From NCBI RefSeq assembly GCF_004119445.1, contig NZ_QICI01000034.1, forward strand, positions 88,070 to 152,069: a DNA stretch of 64,000 nt, in the 5' to 3' direction. Positions within the stretch are counted from its first letter, which is position 1. Every line of letters begins with the position of its first letter. This DNA comes from Chryseobacterium sp. CH21 (GTDB lineage: Bacteria; Bacteroidota; Bacteroidia; Flavobacteriales; Weeksellaceae). A model generated the notes under the pieces. It had not been told where the DNA came from, made no database searches, and saw only the letters and a program-made list of their open reading frames with translations. Positions 27,620-37,285 of this stretch are shown here, piece after piece. The position numbers and the translations under genes are program-made.

Positions 27620-28134
27620 TTATATAGCTTTCCTTTCAAACAACAAGGTCTTCTTAAGCCCGAAATTATTCATCCTAACCGTTGGTGAATCGAGTTCCCA
27701 AGCCGGAAGATGAGTAGAAAGTTGATCTTCTAATTTTACAATTCCAGGAGTTACCTGATTATCAAATTCATAACTTTTTTTATAGGTAATGATTTCCAGC
27801 CCAGATTGCCTTTTACCAAATGGTGTAGGAATCCTAAAAAATAAACAGATGTTATCTCATCCCATTTTATAAATTCGGTTGTATTATTCTGTTTGAAGTA
27901 AAACCCATCGTTTGTATATTGAAAAATTCCATCAAAATCATGTAATGTGTCCATTTCTTTTTCAAATGACTCATAATCTTTTTCGTCGGGAGAATAGAGC
28001 TTAGCTATTGAAAATACCAGAACTACAAAGCACAGAAAAATAATAGCAAACGAAATTTTTTTGTCATCAAAAACAGGATAGTAAAAAAAAGTAAGAATTA
28101 AAATCAGACTGGTGGCTGCAATTATCTTTTTCAT
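27620..28134 (-). CDS. Membrane-anchored hypothetical protein, one frameshift
   Basis: Two membrane helices at the N-terminus, then a soluble domain with DGFYFKQNNTTEFIKWDEIT. The layout is similar to the neighbour at 27095. One base added to the T4 run at 27811-27814 changes the ending to QSGLEIITYKKSYEFDNQ and extends the product to 171 residues. Function unknown. Confidence 0.55.
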
Positions 28135-28146
28135 GGAGAATATTAC

Positions 28147-28521
28147 TTATTTTTTGCTTCTTAGCTGAAATACATTTCCTTCAGGATCAGTTCCGTCACA
28201 AAGCCAGAAAGGGTAGTTGTCAAAAGTTTTGATGTCTCTCATCCGAACGTTTTTTGAAACCAGATCATTTTTTGCGGCTTTTATATCCATGTCAATATCA
28301 AAAACAGTTTTGGTATTATTGTCAAAAACATGATCTGCTTCTATTTCTTCAAGATACTGATCTCCGATTTTGTGTAAACCAATATAAGCACCTCCGGCAT
28401 CAAGTAAAACCCATACAGGATCTTCTTCAATTACTTTCAGATTGAAGTTTTCCACATAGAAAATTTTGAGTAAGTGCACATCTTTTACATACAAAATAAT
28501 GGTGCTGAGCTGGGCATTCAT
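28147..28521 (-). CDS. VOC-family (glyoxalase-like) protein
   Basis: 124 residues with the paired beta-alpha-beta-beta-beta modules of the vicinal oxygen chelate fold: start LSTIILYVKDVHLLKIFYVE and end DPEGNVFQLRSKK. It could be a dioxygenase, isomerase or binding protein. Separated by 12 bases from the downstream membrane gene. Confidence 0.78.
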   Translation of the reverse strand: MNAQLSTIILYVKDVHLLKIFYVENFNLKVIEEDPVWVLLDAGGAYIGLHKIGDQYLEEIEADHVFDNNTKTVFDIDMDIKAAKNDLVSKNVRMRDIKTFDNYPFWLCDGTDPEGNVFQLRSKK

Positions 28522-28539
28522 ATCTTCTGGATTTTTAGT

Positions 28540-29079
28540 TTAAACTTCATAAATAAGTTGTACGACACCGGATTTGAAGACATTGGTCTTGACAAGTTTT
28601 AGATGTAATCTTTCTTTTAAATCTTCAAAAAGAGGCTTCCCTTTCCCCAGAGCAATCGGATGTACGGATATTCTGTAAGTGTCAATAAGATCGTGCTGAA
28701 TAAATGTTTTAATAAGACTTGCACCTCCATACAGCCAAATGTCCTTTCCTCCCTGATTTTTTATTTCCGAAACTTTATCCACAATGTCAGAACTGATAAA
28801 AACAGCATTTTCATCTTCTCTATTTTGACTGGAAAAGACAAATTTATTTTTTGAATGAACCGCTTCCCAAAGCTTTTGTTCTTCCGGACCTGCATTATCC
28901 TCGGGCTGATAATTTCCCCAGGCGTCGTAGCTTACTCTTCCGTAAAAAATAGTGTCTATCCCAGAAAGAAAGCCATCAAAATCCATATCATCATCCATGA
29001 TACACCAGTCGGTTTCTCCGTTGGGTCCTTCAATAAATCCGTCTAAAGTAGTGGCCAGATCTAATATTACTTTTTTCAT
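28540..29079 (-). CDS. Dihydrofolate reductase-like (RibD C-terminal domain) protein
   Basis: 179 residues of the RibD_C/DHFR-like fold: LATTLDGFIEGPNGETDW at the start, IFYGRVSYDAWG in the middle, IWLYGGASLIKTFIQHDLID near the end. The second Gly block is the NADPH-binding loop. Stand-alone members reduce various substrates; there is no deaminase domain, so this is not RibD itself. Likely cotranscribed with the VOC gene, 18 bases away. Confidence 0.82.
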   Translation of the reverse strand: MKKVILDLATTLDGFIEGPNGETDWCIMDDDMDFDGFLSGIDTIFYGRVSYDAWGNYQPEDNAGPEEQKLWEAVHSKNKFVFSSQNREDENAVFISSDIVDKVSEIKNQGGKDIWLYGGASLIKTFIQHDLIDTYRISVHPIALGKGKPLFEDLKERLHLKLVKTNVFKSGVVQLIYEV

Positions 29080-29176
29080 GCTTAATAATTGGTGATTTAG
29101 GTTTGAGTTTTATAAAATGAGAGGAAAGATAGTTATATTTTATTTCCTCATTATGAAATTGGGGATAACTTTGTTT

Positions 29177-29947
29177 TTACTTTGAAGGTTCTGTAACTCC
29201 TATGATCACTCCAAAATTTCCATCTTGCTGGCTCCAGTTTTTTTCAGGGAGATAAGTTCTGGAAACATATCCGTCAAGATAGAGCGCCTCTTTACAGCCT
29301 AAGCTTTTGAAGTGTTGTGCAAAATCATAAAAACTTATTTCTTTCTTAGACATCGCAAAGATAAGTTCTCCGTTTTCCAGAATTCCTACGCCATTTCTGA
29401 TGTTCATATTTTTAGACTTTTCCTGAAAGATCGGATTGATTTTTCCGTTTGTTATCAGTATGGGGCCGGATTGGGTGGCATATCGGATACTTTTATTTTG
29501 CCTGTATTTTTTAGTCTCAATAATTCCTGCGTGATTGTTTTGGGTTATATACAATATTCCGTTTGGCTGAAGATAAAAATTGCCTGCACCCTGAAGTGTA
29601 TCTATGGATTTCAGGATTTTAAAATTCTCAATGTACAGCCCTTTCGGAGCGTTGTCAGGTTCAAACATCCCTCCATTCATCGCGAATACTAATTTTTTAT
29701 TTTTAGCCTGAACATAGTGATTCAGGTGATCAATACTTTTCAATATTTCTCCTTTGTCGTTTTTCCAGTACATGTGTATGTTTTGCTTCTCAGGATTTGT
29801 CCGATAGGTAATGAAACGATTATCATCCTGAGCTTTTTTACAACATATACAAGAAAAAATCAGAAAAAAAAGAATAAAATGGCAGGTTGATTTTATTCGA
29901 AAACTTAAATTTTTTATGCTGTAAAACGAAATGATATTTGCTGCCAT
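29177..29947 (-). CDS. Phosphodiester glycosidase (NAGPA-like), exported
   Basis: 256 residues with a hydrophobic N-terminal segment ending FSCICC, which may be a lipoprotein signal; the true start could be a later codon. Domain marks are FAMNGGMFEPDNAPKGLYIE, QPNGILYIT, ATQSGPILITNGKINP and ALYLDGYVSRTYLP, the typical order of the phosphodiester glycosidase family. The family removes GlcNAc from phosphodiesters; the natural substrate here is unknown. Confidence 0.82.
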   Translation of the reverse strand: MAANIISFYSIKNLSFRIKSTCHFILFFLIFSCICCKKAQDDNRFITYRTNPEKQNIHMYWKNDKGEILKSIDHLNHYVQAKNKKLVFAMNGGMFEPDNAPKGLYIENFKILKSIDTLQGAGNFYLQPNGILYITQNNHAGIIETKKYRQNKSIRYATQSGPILITNGKINPIFQEKSKNMNIRNGVGILENGELIFAMSKKEISFYDFAQHFKSLGCKEALYLDGYVSRTYLPEKNWSQQDGNFGVIIGVTEPSK

Positions 29948-29982
29948 GATGTGATTTTTTGAGTTAAAAATTATAAAAATAT

Positions 29983-30446
29983 TTAACTCAAAGCTACTGC
30001 TACAATGATTATAATCAATAAAATAGTTGCGTACAGAAGAGTTGTTCCTCCTTTTTTGTTTAAATATTCTTTTTGCTGTTCATATTCCGGGAATTTTTCC
30101 TCTACTTTTTTTATTGTTCTTTTTGCTTTGTTGATGTAAAGAAGATTTCCACAAAAGCCTATTATAATGAGCATGATAATTGAGACACAATAACTGACCA
30201 GTTTCGTTTGCTCTGTTCCGATTATTTTGGGTAAGAAAAAATTTTCAAGACAACTTTCGATATAGAAGAATGAGTAAATGACTATGGCTTCCAGATACAT
30301 TTTTCTATAGAGGAACCAAAATACTCCAAAGATAAAAGCGGCATAATTAAAGGTGAATTTTTTCCTTTTTCAAAAAGGTTTAGTTTTTCAAGGTAATATG
30401 AACTGCGCTCCTGAAAGAAATCTTCATATTGTTGATTTTGATTCAT
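29983..30446 (-). CDS. DUF2628-type small membrane protein, one frameshift
   Basis: Repaired at a T6 run (30358-30363), the frame reads MNQNQQYEDFFQERSSYYLE and continues KKFTFNYAAFIFGVFWFLYR into a membrane protein with three or four helices, 154 residues in all. The FNYAAFIFGVFWFLYRKMY block is the DUF2628 signature. The family has no assigned biochemical role. Confidence 0.72.
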
Positions 30447-30559
30447 GGTTGAGTTAATAAGATTTTATATTTATTGAAATGGTTTATTAGAATAAAATTT
30501 ATAAAATAGTAAAACCACTCTTACAACGGAACGGCTTTCAATATATTGTCAACATACAC

Positions 30560-31200
30560 CTAGCGGTAAGACAAGTTTATTTCTTCAATTTTTGCCCTCA
30601 AATCTCCAATTGTAAAAGTTTCTGAGTTACATTGGATTTCCGGGAGATCATGTTTTAATAAGAAATCGTTCAAATCTATACAGTTTTGAAGAATATTAAA
30701 TTCTTTATTCTCTAAATCTAAGACTATTCCTTTAGTTTTTCCATTGATGGAGTAGGTAAGAGGACTTAATGCTCCTAAAAAAGCCTTCGACCATAGACCT
30801 TTCATGTTTTCTTCAAAATAAATGAATCTACCATAATTCAGAACTTTGCAAAATCTTGAATACTGGTCAGGATCATATCCATTGTCTTTCTTGTTGGTAT
30901 ATTTTCTATAGGTCTGAAAATACATTTCTCCCTGGTGCGAAACGCCTAATGGGATTCTCACTTTTTTATTTTTTTGTTTAAAATAAAAAATGCTTTTTCG
31001 GGCATAGCAATAGAATCACACTTTTCACAGGTTTTGAAATAAACTTCTTCAGTGGATGAAGGTTTTTTATTCAGTACATCTTCTAAGGTCATATAAATAC
31101 CTTCCGGAAAGTCTCCTTTTTTTATGGATTGATATTGTTTTTCCTGTGCAGCAGTCAGATTGAAAATGCAGATAAGAAAAGAGAAAATATAAAGTTTCAT
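30560..31200 (-). CDS. Exported hypothetical protein, one frameshift
   Basis: Signal peptide MKLYIFSFLICIFNLTAAQ, then PEGIYMTLEDVLNKKPSS, a Cys pair (CEKC) and a C-terminal half with YDPDQYSRFCKVLNYGRFIY. One base in the T6 run at 30962-30967 joins NKKIKK to VRIPLGVSHQGEMYF, giving 213 residues. No family I can name; it resembles other periplasmic orphans of this genus. Confidence 0.6.
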
Positions 31201-31271
31201 GGTTTTTTGATAATTTTTTCAGAATAGCAAAAATATAAAAAGAAAATGGTGAAAACTGTATGAGAGGAAGT

Positions 31272-32240
31272 TTATTCATTGTCGTTATAAGCATTAACTT
31301 TATAAATCAGCTGGAATTTTATAGTGTCTTTCTTTGAATGAGGATATTTTTCTTCATTCACTCGCTTCTCAAATTCTTTCATAATTTCCAGATCCAGATC
31401 ATCTTTGACAGCAAACTGAATGTCATTTTTCTTTACTCCTAATTCGAATTGAACCATTATTTTTCCCTCACTTTTTGAGTCTTTAAACAAATTATCGAAA
31501 ATTTTGTTGGTTTTATCAATAACAGATTTAATATCCTCAATGGAAGAATTGGCCTTTAATTCAGAATCACCGGTCAAAAATATGACTTTCTCTAGTTTAG
31601 TTTCTTTATTGCCTTTATCGGTAACATAGACTTCATTACCATTTTTATAAGTTTTGATGGTTCCTTCAGTTGTATATGTACCTTTGTCAATAGGGTTGTT
31701 GTAAGAATTTTTGTACGGAAACTCATCCAGCCATAATAATTTTTGATTTTTTTTAAGGAAGTTTAAAATATACCGATGGTTTTCGGTTTGCAGAATGAAT
31801 AAAGGCTCTTCGATGTCAAATGAAATGGTAGACCAGTAATATTTTAATTCATCTTCATTGGCTTTTCTAATCTGATAATTCCCAGAAATTTCTTTTTTAA
31901 ATTCATTCCATATCTTTTTTGAGTCATCCAGTTTTCGGGATACCTTGCCCTCTACTTCCATTTCGTCAATATGGAAGGTTACATTATCGGGAATGCTGTG
32001 TAAAATTTCAATATTTTTAAACTGTTTCCAAAGGGTAGGACCAATCATTAGATTATCTCCCAATATATCATAATTGGTTGCATTTTGAAGACTTTCTGTG
32101 AGCGATTTTTTTACTTTTTCGTTTGTTTTATCGTCTGCATAAAGATAAACTACTCCACTGGGAATGGTTATTTTCTCTGTGATTTGTGCTTTGACAAGAT
32201 TGACGATGAATAAAAGAAGGAGAAGAATTTTTATTTTCAT
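31272..32240 (-). CDS. Exported hypothetical protein
   Basis: 322 residues with signal peptide MKIKILLLLLFIVNLVKAQ. The mature part is Lys/Glu-rich. It holds two regions: about 60-170 with IGPTLWKQFKNIEIL, and a C-terminal region beginning near 240 (DSELKANSSIEDIKSVID). The ending KFQLIYKVNAYNDNE resembles the TonB C-terminal type only weakly. Function not recognised. Confidence 0.6.
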   Translation of the reverse strand: MKIKILLLLLFIVNLVKAQITEKITIPSGVVYLYADDKTNEKVKKSLTESLQNATNYDILGDNLMIGPTLWKQFKNIEILHSIPDNVTFHIDEMEVEGKVSRKLDDSKKIWNEFKKEISGNYQIRKANEDELKYYWSTISFDIEEPLFILQTENHRYILNFLKKNQKLLWLDEFPYKNSYNNPIDKGTYTTEGTIKTYKNGNEVYVTDKGNKETKLEKVIFLTGDSELKANSSIEDIKSVIDKTNKIFDNLFKDSKSEGKIMVQFELGVKKNDIQFAVKDDLDLEIMKEFEKRVNEEKYPHSKKDTIKFQLIYKVNAYNDNE

Positions 32241-32304
32241 GGATTGTTTTTAATTGGCGGAAATTATAAAAAAAGAGGTTCTTATTTTTTCTGTGTACTG
32301 AATA

Positions 32305-32856
32305 TTATTTTGCAAACTGTAATGTCTGAATTGCTTTTAAAAGTTCTACCTGACTTTCTTTCTTCAGATTTGTCCCATATAGATTGAAACTGATTTTTCC
32401 TATTGATCCAGTCTTGAGGCTGTCGATATAAACTCCTGTCATTCCTTTGCCTACTTTTTTGGGCTCTAATATTTTTGCCTTGTACCCATCAATTTTTTTA
32501 TAGGTTATTTTACTTTTAATGAAATGCTCCTGATTCTCATTTTCATTGAGGATAATAAATAATGTAGTGTCAATTTTTGGATTTACTTTTAAGAGTTCAG
32601 TCAAATTTTTTCGGTTGATAACAGGAGCTAAAAGCTGTTCAAGAGAATTTGAATAAGGTCCATAATCGTAGAAAATGGAATCATTATTTTTTGTGATAAT
32701 AATTCCTGCATTACTATCACAAGCTTCCGGTTTCAATTTTTTCCAACTTCTTGGAGCATTTAATTTAAAATCACTAAAATCTAGTGATCGTATTGAGTCC
32801 TCGGAACAGCTCAATACTATAAAAGAAGCGAAAATGAATAAGGCTATGTTTTTCAT
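32305..32856 (-). CDS. Lipoprotein of unknown function
   Basis: 183 residues with lipobox FIVLSCSED (Cys17), so membrane-anchored. The mature protein starts LNAPRSWKKLKPEACDSNAG, similar in style to periplasmic proteins that bind a peptide or lipid, and ends LLKAIQTLQFAK. No named family. Confidence 0.65.
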   Translation of the reverse strand: MKNIALFIFASFIVLSCSEDSIRSLDFSDFKLNAPRSWKKLKPEACDSNAGIIITKNNDSIFYDYGPYSNSLEQLLAPVINRKNLTELLKVNPKIDTTLFIILNENENQEHFIKSKITYKKIDGYKAKILEPKKVGKGMTGVYIDSLKTGSIGKISFNLYGTNLKKESQVELLKAIQTLQFAK

Positions 32857-32888
32857 GGCTTTATTTGAGTATGTTTTATAAAGGGGTA

Positions 32889-33401
32889 TTATTCCTTTTT
32901 TAACTGTATTTTATTTTTTGTAAATCCTGTTAATACATCGTGTTCAATAATATATCGGGTAGAATCTGTTTTTAAAATTATTTTTCCGCTTTCATAGTTG
33001 CAAATTCCTTCCTGAAATGAAGATGAGCTTCCAGGATTTACAGATTCTGTGATCATAAATGTATGATCAGGTTTGTGAATGCTGATATGATAATTTTTTG
33101 CATTGTGAGGAAAGCTATAGCTGATCCAAATTCGACTTTGGTGTCGTCTGATAGCATTTGGCCAAAGAAAACTAGCGATTATAACGGTAACAACAGAATT
33201 GATGATAAACAGCAGTGATAAATTTCTTTTCTTTGTCAGCCATAAAATAACTCCTGCAAGCAGATTAATGAAAAATAATAAGGGATAAATTATTACAACT
33301 GCAATTGAAATGCTGGGATCAGGGTCAACATAGTAAAACCAGCTCCATATAATGAGAAAATCAATGATGGATAACATTAAAATTTGCAGTGTTAGCTTCA
33401 T
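32889..33401 (-). CDS. Small membrane protein of unknown function
   Basis: 170 residues with three membrane helices in the first 80 (SIIDFLIIWSWFYYV, VVIIYPLLFFINLLAGVILW, LLFIINSVVTVIIASFLW). An extracytoplasmic domain follows, with HNAKNYHISIHKPDHTFMI. No recognised family. Adjacent to the lipoprotein gene, 32 bases apart, and possibly in one operon with it. Confidence 0.6.
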   Translation of the reverse strand: MKLTLQILMLSIIDFLIIWSWFYYVDPDPSISIAVVIIYPLLFFINLLAGVILWLTKKRNLSLLFIINSVVTVIIASFLWPNAIRRHQSRIWISYSFPHNAKNYHISIHKPDHTFMITESVNPGSSSSFQEGICNYESGKIILKTDSTRYIIEHDVLTGFTKNKIQLKKE

Positions 33402-33499
33402 TTTTGAAAAGATAATATTACTTATTATTTAATTGTTTAAAACTTAAAATAAAGAAATTTCATATAGTTAGAAATATTCTGGTACTAATATTTCCTATT

Positions 33500-34158
33500 T
33501 TAAAACAAAGGTTCTCCATTCAAATCCGTTGTCAGCACTTCACTCATATAATCAAAAAAAGGCCGCATGGCAAGCAAAGTTAGAAGGGCTTCTGTTTGAA
33601 AGTTGTCAGATAAAACCTCTTTATCTGTAAATTTCCGCATTACCAGAAATTGTTTTTTCTGATTAAATCTATAGCCGGATGACTTTTATCAAAACCCCGT
33701 GGTGCTGTTTTTACAGAATCTCCTTGAAGTTCTCCAAAATATTTCACAAAAGTTTTGTCCGAGATAATTTTATCAATTTCTGAACTGCTGATTTCAAATT
33801 CTTTACGGATGCGAAGTAAATCTTTGGCTTCAGGCCCCCAGAATCCACCACCTACAAAACTGTTGCCCGGTTCCAGCTGAATATAATATCCACCTCTCAG
33901 CATTGGTTTCGAACGGGAATATCCAACTCCGAAATTGATTTTATATGGCGTTTGGTCTTTGGAAAAACGAACATCCTTGTAAATCCTGAAAATATGAATT
34001 CCTTTCAGGTTATCATATTCCTGAAGCTCGGTATAAATCTGATTAAAAAAAACTTTGTTTTCTTTTACAATGACATCATATTCAGATTTGTGTTTCGCAA
34101 ACCATTCCCGATTGTTATTTTCTTTTAAATGGGTGAGAAATTCAAATGCTTTTTTCAT
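33500..34158 (-). CDS. DUF2461 (TIGR02453-like) protein, one frameshift
   Basis: Starts MKKAFEFLTHLKENNNREWF (chosen over an upstream ATG at 34191, which would overlap the preceding gene). It shows the DUF2461 blocks FRIYKDVRFSKDQTPYKINF and GGYYIQLEPGNSFVGGGFW. One base in the T6 run at 33653-33658 converts the premature NNFW end to KQFLVMRKFTDKEVLSD and yields 219 residues. Cytoplasmic; role unknown. Confidence 0.8.
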
Positions 34159-34175
34159 GTTTTTATGAAGTGAGG

Positions 34176-34905
34176 TTATGCTTGTTTCCATTGCAGTTCA
34201 ATATATTTTGTACAGTCGTTTTTCATATCATCATATCCATCAAGTAAAATGGCTGAACCTCCTTTTTTTACTATTTTATCCTTTTCAAATCCATTTCTGA
34301 ATACAATCTATACTGTATATTTCCTGTATTTTTATACACTTTGTCGTATAAAATTTTTGCTTCTTGGTATTTTCCCAATTCATCATAAAGTAATCCTAAC
34401 ATACAGGCTGCTTCCGTTTGGTTGGGTTCATTTTTTAGAATTTCTTTATACATCCTTTCAGCTTCTTCAGTTTTGTTATTGGCAAAATACCAATTTGCCA
34501 TTTCCAGATAATCATCTAAAAGCTTTGTGTCTGTAAATTTATTTTTAGAGAATCAATACTTATTTCTTTATAATCATTTCTAAACTTGTTCATTCCTGTT
34601 TTCTTTAAATCGATCATGTGAGTAAAGAAAGGATCACAATTATTTATTAACCTGACCATAAAATCTTTCATGAAATCATCTTTATTTTTGTTAGCTGTAT
34701 TTTTATGATAGTTTTCAAGGTCTTTCTGAAGCTTTGAAATTACTTCATATGAACAAATTTTAAATGTTTCATCAGTATAGTTTGTTTTACTAGATAAACA
34801 AACACAAAACTCCTTGTCAAGTTTTTGTAAAAAATCCTGAGCTCCAATCTTAGAAAATATTGAAATGGAGAACAGTATTCCTAATATTATTTTTTTTTTC
34901 ATCAT
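34176..34905 (-). CDS. Exported TPR protein, two frameshifts
   Basis: Signal peptide MMKKKIILGILFSISIFSKI, then a Cys-containing helical region (FCVCLSSKTNYTDETFKIC) and two TPR-like repeats (YLEMANWYFANNKTEEAERM and its successor). Two single-base repairs, at T5 34542-34546 and T4 34282-34285, give a continuous 243-residue protein ending CTKYIELQWKQA. It overlaps the annotated upstream start of the DUF2461 gene, supporting the later start of that gene. Function unknown. Confidence 0.65.
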
Positions 34906-34911
34906 TTCGTT

Positions 34912-35391
34912 CTACAGTCCTGCACTTTTAAATTCTGAATTTACTTTCCACAATCTATATTCTACAGTCCATTTTTCAGGAATGTAGAACGGAATTGCAT
35001 AATACCCATTATATTCTCTAAAGATATTCTGAGAGCTTAAAACTTTCTTTTTTACCTTCTTGGTTTCATCGCAATTCGACTTGTTAAAGGTTAGCATCTC
35101 TATTGGCATTTCTTTGGGTAATTCGTAGTAAGGGTATCTGTACGGCTGAATTGCAAATTTTTCTACTAAATTCTTATTATTAAAACTGAAATCTTCAACA
35201 GATGAGCATTCAGAAACTTCCATTTCCATCCCAAATTTTATTTCAACTTTATAGTCTTTGTAGTTCTCAATTTTTGGCAGTGTAAGATCTACTCTTTTCA
35301 TCCCTTTTTCCGGTTCCGGATAATTGGGTTTTTCCTGTGAATATAGAGCTAATGAATATAGGATAGAAAAGAATAAGATTACATTTTTCAT
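34912..35391 (-). CDS. eco: Ecotin-family serine protease inhibitor
   Basis: 159 residues with signal peptide MKNVILFFSILYSLALYSQ. The mature start YPEPEKGMKRVDLTLPKIEN matches the ecotin start (YP-x-A/E-EKGM-R), VEIKFGMEMEVSECSS matches the first Cys strand, and EKWTVEYRLWKVNSEF matches the ecotin C-terminal strand. The reactive loop region reads PIEMLTFNKSNC, with a Met at the likely P1 position as in E. coli ecotin. The two Cys would form the loop disulfide. Predicted periplasmic dimer that blocks trypsin-like, chymotrypsin-like or elastase-like proteases. Confidence 0.85.
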   Translation of the reverse strand: MKNVILFFSILYSLALYSQEKPNYPEPEKGMKRVDLTLPKIENYKDYKVEIKFGMEMEVSECSSVEDFSFNNKNLVEKFAIQPYRYPYYELPKEMPIEMLTFNKSNCDETKKVKKKVLSSQNIFREYNGYYAIPFYIPEKWTVEYRLWKVNSEFKSAGL

Positions 35392-35513
35392 ATGTTAATT
35401 TTGTTTTTATTTATTGAATAATACCTTCCATAGAACTTGTCTTTGCTTGGTATTCATCTGTTCCAGATTATTTTTTGAAACGGATGCCGGATTGTAATGT
35501 TTGATGCTTATTA

Positions 35514-36689
35514 TTACCTGAAAATTTTAACCTGCTGTAAAACTCCTAGCTCATTTTTAAAACTAAAAATATAATTTCCGGGCTTTACTCTGGATAGATC
35601 TATCGTCTTATTATAGTAAGCAAAACCTTTACTTATTTCCTTTCCATCTACGGAGTAAACGGTAAATTCAAATTGATTGCTGTTATTTTTATTGCTGATG
35701 ATAAAACCGTCCTTCTGCGCATTGGTATACACTCTTGTTTTGGTCTCACGAGCTTCAGCGGCTGTATTTGACGATAGGGCACTCTCGGTAATATCAGCTG
35801 CTTGTAAACTTTTAATAGCTGATTTGGTTGAAGACGTTGTACTTCCGCCTATGATGTATAATTTATCGTTATATACTTCCGCTGCAGCATGTCTTCTGGG
35901 AATCATATTGGATGACAACTGATGGAATTTATTGGTTGTAGTATCAAAATAGGCCAGAAAAGTCTGATTATTATAACCTCCTGCTATAAAAATCTTATTA
36001 CCCGATACGGCTAATGAATGTCCGGATATCCCGGCAGGCATTGTATATTGATCGGTCCAGAGATTAGTATTGACGTCGTAAACATTGATCAGACGGGATG
36101 AAGTACCGTTAAAACCACCAATGACATACAATTTATCATTCACAATTTTCCCCTTGGCTTCTCTTGCTGTGGGCATATCAGGTAGTGGATGCCAGGTATT
36201 GGAAGCAATATCATAATACTGGAATCTATTAGAAAATACAGTAGTTGCAGCACCGCTGAGCCCGCTGCCGCCGAACACATATATTTTGCCGTTATGGATG
36301 GCAGAACCTGCATGTCCTGTGTAAGAACGGTTAACTGCGCCCTTCGTTACCTGTTGGGTTTCAAGATCTACAATTTCAAGATGGCTGTTTCCCCAACCGT
36401 TAAAAATATAAATTTTATGATCGTAAGTCTCCGAATTCGCAAATTTTTTGGGACTTAAAGTAACATTGAGAATACTCCATTTGTTATCCGTAATATTATA
36501 TTTTTCAATATAATTGGCGTTTCCTCCGCTTTCCAGATATCCATTGCTCACATAGATGTTATTATCAACAATGACACTGGTGGTGGCACCTCTGCCAACG
36601 GACATATTAGCGAGACTTTTAAAATGAAGCGTTTGTGCATAGGTGAGCAGTGAGCCCAAAAATGAAAAGAATAATAATTTTGTTTTCAA
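35514..36689 (-). CDS. Kelch-repeat protein with T9SS tail
   Basis: 391 residues: signal peptide (MKTKLLFFSFLGSLLTYAQ), about five or six Kelch repeats (for example KIYVFGGSGLSGAATT, KLYVIGGFNGTSSRLI, KLYIIGGSTTSSTKS) forming a beta-propeller, and a C-terminal type A sorting domain (FTVYSVDGKEISKGFAYYN to KIFR). Such propellers bind sugars or proteins at the surface; the ligand is unknown. Confidence 0.88.
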   Translation of the reverse strand: MKTKLLFFSFLGSLLTYAQTLHFKSLANMSVGRGATTSVIVDNNIYVSNGYLESGGNANYIEKYNITDNKWSILNVTLSPKKFANSETYDHKIYIFNGWGNSHLEIVDLETQQVTKGAVNRSYTGHAGSAIHNGKIYVFGGSGLSGAATTVFSNRFQYYDIASNTWHPLPDMPTAREAKGKIVNDKLYVIGGFNGTSSRLINVYDVNTNLWTDQYTMPAGISGHSLAVSGNKIFIAGGYNNQTFLAYFDTTTNKFHQLSSNMIPRRHAAAEVYNDKLYIIGGSTTSSTKSAIKSLQAADITESALSSNTAAEARETKTRVYTNAQKDGFIISNKNNSNQFEFTVYSVDGKEISKGFAYYNKTIDLSRVKPGNYIFSFKNELGVLQQVKIFR

Positions 36690-36739
36690 TGGTAGTAAGT
36701 TTTAGTGTTTTTGTTTTATAATCTTAAAGTCAGAAATTA

Positions 36740-37285
36740 TCAGGATTTTCCTTCGTTGATATATTCCAGATAATCTTGTTCTAAATTATTAATTTCTTCA
36801 ATTAAAAAATCGTAAATATTTCCTTCAAATACTTCATAATCTTCCTCGTCGTATTTGTCATACTCAATTTTTATGATTCCGTTGTCGGTATAGGCTCTGT
36901 AGAGATTTCCACTGCGCTTGAAAAACAGTTGTCCCAATGGCTTTTCTTTATACTCAAGAGCTTCCTGATGCTTTTCTTGAAATCCCATCCATGAAGGCAT
37001 TTCTTCATCCTGCGAAAGTCCGTACACAAAAAAGCCATATCCGAATTTCCAGCTTGGAAGAACATCAAATTCCTGGGGACGTTTCCAGATCTCTTCCTTG
37101 ACTTCAAAAATTAGGGAACCGAATGAGGTTAGAAAATCCTTAACATCTTCGCTGAAGGTATACCCTGTGCTTTCTTCATATTTTTTAATTTGTTCTTCAG
37201 TTGCAGGATTGGCTACGGAGCCCATCACGAAGAAATCATCATTTAATTTCTTTTTTCTGTTCCTGAATTCTTCTTTTGTTGCCAT
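36740..37285 (-). CDS. SMI1/KNR4-family protein
   Basis: 181 acidic residues with the SMI1/KNR4 start (ATEEQIKKYEESTGYTFSED followed by VKDFLTSFGS) and the typical Trp/Phe middle. In bacteria this fold is frequent among immunity proteins against contact-dependent or T6SS toxins, although housekeeping roles exist. No toxin gene is adjacent. No signal peptide, so it is cytoplasmic. Confidence 0.78.
   Translation of the reverse strand: MATKEEFRNRKKKLNDDFFVMGSVANPATEEQIKKYEESTGYTFSEDVKDFLTSFGSLIFEVKEEIWKRPQEFDVLPSWKFGYGFFVYGLSQDEEMPSWMGFQEKHQEALEYKEKPLGQLFFKRSGNLYRAYTDNGIIKIEYDKYDEEDYEVFEGNIYDFLIEEINNLEQDYLEYINEGKS

Noticed and set aside
36740..37285. SMI1/KNR4 gene as part of a toxin-immunity pair
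   Set aside because: No polymorphic toxin or secretion gene is adjacent; kept only as a general possibility.
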